NCBI GenBank assembly: GCA_021815245.1
Contig: JAKAHF010000229.1
Location: forward strand, 1 to 5,106
Reading direction: 5' to 3'
DNA from: Actinomycetes bacterium
Lineage (GTDB): Bacteria; Actinomycetota; Thermoleophilia; RBG-16-64-13
Length of the DNA stretch: 5,106 bases
Shown: piece by piece, positions 4,673 to 5,106 of the stretch
Layout of the letters: every line of letters begins with the position of its first letter
Position numbering within the stretch: the first letter of the stretch is position 1
Position numbers and translations under genes: made by a program
Notes under the pieces: model-generated
What the model was told of the DNA's origin: nothing
Seen by the model: the letters and a program-made list of their open reading frames with translations, nothing else
The model's database searches: none

Positions 4673-5106
4673 ATGCGAAGGCTCGCTCGTGGCGCGCTGA
4701 TTCTGTTCACCGTCTGCGGCCTCATGATCGCTGGTTGCGGATCCAAGGAGGAGGCCACCACCACCCAGACGGGTGCGGGGGCGGTAGCTGGGCTCTATCC
4801 GGTGTCGGTCGACGGCAAGTGGGGCTACATCGACGCTACCGGAACCATCCGCATCCAGCCTCAGTTCCACTACGCCGATGACTTCTCGGAGGGCCTCGCC
4901 ATGGTCTCTGTGGTCGAGAACGGCGTGATGAAGTACGGCTACATCGACCCCTCCGGCACTCTCGTGATCCAACCACAGTTCGGAGAGGCCGGCACCTTTT
5001 CCGACGGGATGGCGGCGGTGGGAACCGACGCCACCGGCGGCAACCCCCGCTACGGATACATCGACAGGTCTGGCACCGTCGTCATTCCCATGGAGTACGA
5101 GGGCGA
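4673..5106 (+). CDS. WG-repeat lipoprotein, 3' end outside the window
   Basis: The frame is open from the ATG at 4673 to the window end (144 full codons, no stop), so the protein is truncated by the window, not by mutation. GGGGGGA (4661-4667) lies 5 nt before the ATG. Residues 1-21 form a short lipoprotein signal peptide with RR at 2-3, a hydrophobic core at about 8-20 and a canonical lipobox IAGC ending at Cys22. A Thr/Gly/Ala-rich linker (about 25-40) leads into WG repeats. Repeat one has GKWGYID at 48-54 followed by IQPQF and FSEGLA, repeat two has KYGYID at 87-92 followed by IQPQF and FSDGMA, and repeat three begins with RYGYID at 126-131. The spacing is about 38 residues. WG repeats (WG_beta_rep) form beta-rich, probably ligand- or protein-binding surfaces; their biochemical role is poorly known. 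The gene follows the SLH lipoprotein gene but is separated from it by a hairpin and probably has its own promoter. Confidence 0.9.
   Translation, partial: MRRLARGALILFTVCGLMIAGCGSKEEATTTQTGAGAVAGLYPVSVDGKWGYIDATGTIRIQPQFHYADDFSEGLAMVSVVENGVMKYGYIDPSGTLVIQPQFGEAGTFSDGMAAVGTDATGGNPRYGYIDRSGTVVIPMEYEG

Overview
The window looks like chromosomal DNA of a high-GC Gram-positive bacterium, most likely Actinomycetota. The clues are GC-rich third codon positions, strong GGAGG-type ribosome binding sites, Gram-positive lipoprotein signal peptides and an S-layer-homology (SLH) surface protein. A deep-branching, Coriobacteriia-like actinobacterium would fit, but no marker gene fixes the taxonomy. The theme of the window is the cell envelope: every confident gene encodes a membrane protein or a predicted lipoprotein. 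I found no metabolic, replication, defence or phage gene.

Left part (1-1763), genes on the minus strand. In the direction of transcription there is a small three-helix membrane protein (1763-1425). A gene-poor stretch follows. Next is a two-gene unit: a short Thr-rich exported protein (871-623) and, 3 bp after its stop, a 188-residue membrane protein (619-53). The gene-poor stretch holds the most unusual DNA of the window. One piece is the 3' half of a serine tRNA without its 5' half (1140-1193), of the kind left by integration at a tRNA gene. Another is a structured, palindrome-ended repeat of about 131 bp (1241-1371). Its right end looks like the T-arm/acceptor end of the same tRNA, and its last 22 bases recur with one mismatch at the very start of the window (1-22). 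Both repeat copies lie just past the stop codon of a minus-strand membrane-protein gene.

Middle (1764-2374) is a weakly coding intergenic region. It contains a 10-bp palindrome, a doubtful plus-strand ORF (1913-2221) with no ribosome binding site, an intrinsic terminator 2 bp after that ORF, a second small palindromic hairpin, and a recognisable promoter (2314-2342) for the next gene.

Right part (2375-5106), genes on the plus strand. A 726-residue surface protein has a lipoprotein signal peptide, an unrecognised beta-rich N-terminal domain, three Big_5-type Ig-like repeats and three C-terminal SLH modules. A strong hairpin follows its stop. Then, with a likely promoter of its own, comes a lipoprotein made of WG repeats, cut off by the window end. 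Together they suggest a locus for proteins displayed on the outer face of the membrane and in the cell wall. I did not find a clear new multi-gene system. The best candidate for something undescribed is the tRNA-Ser-end-like dispersed repeat.
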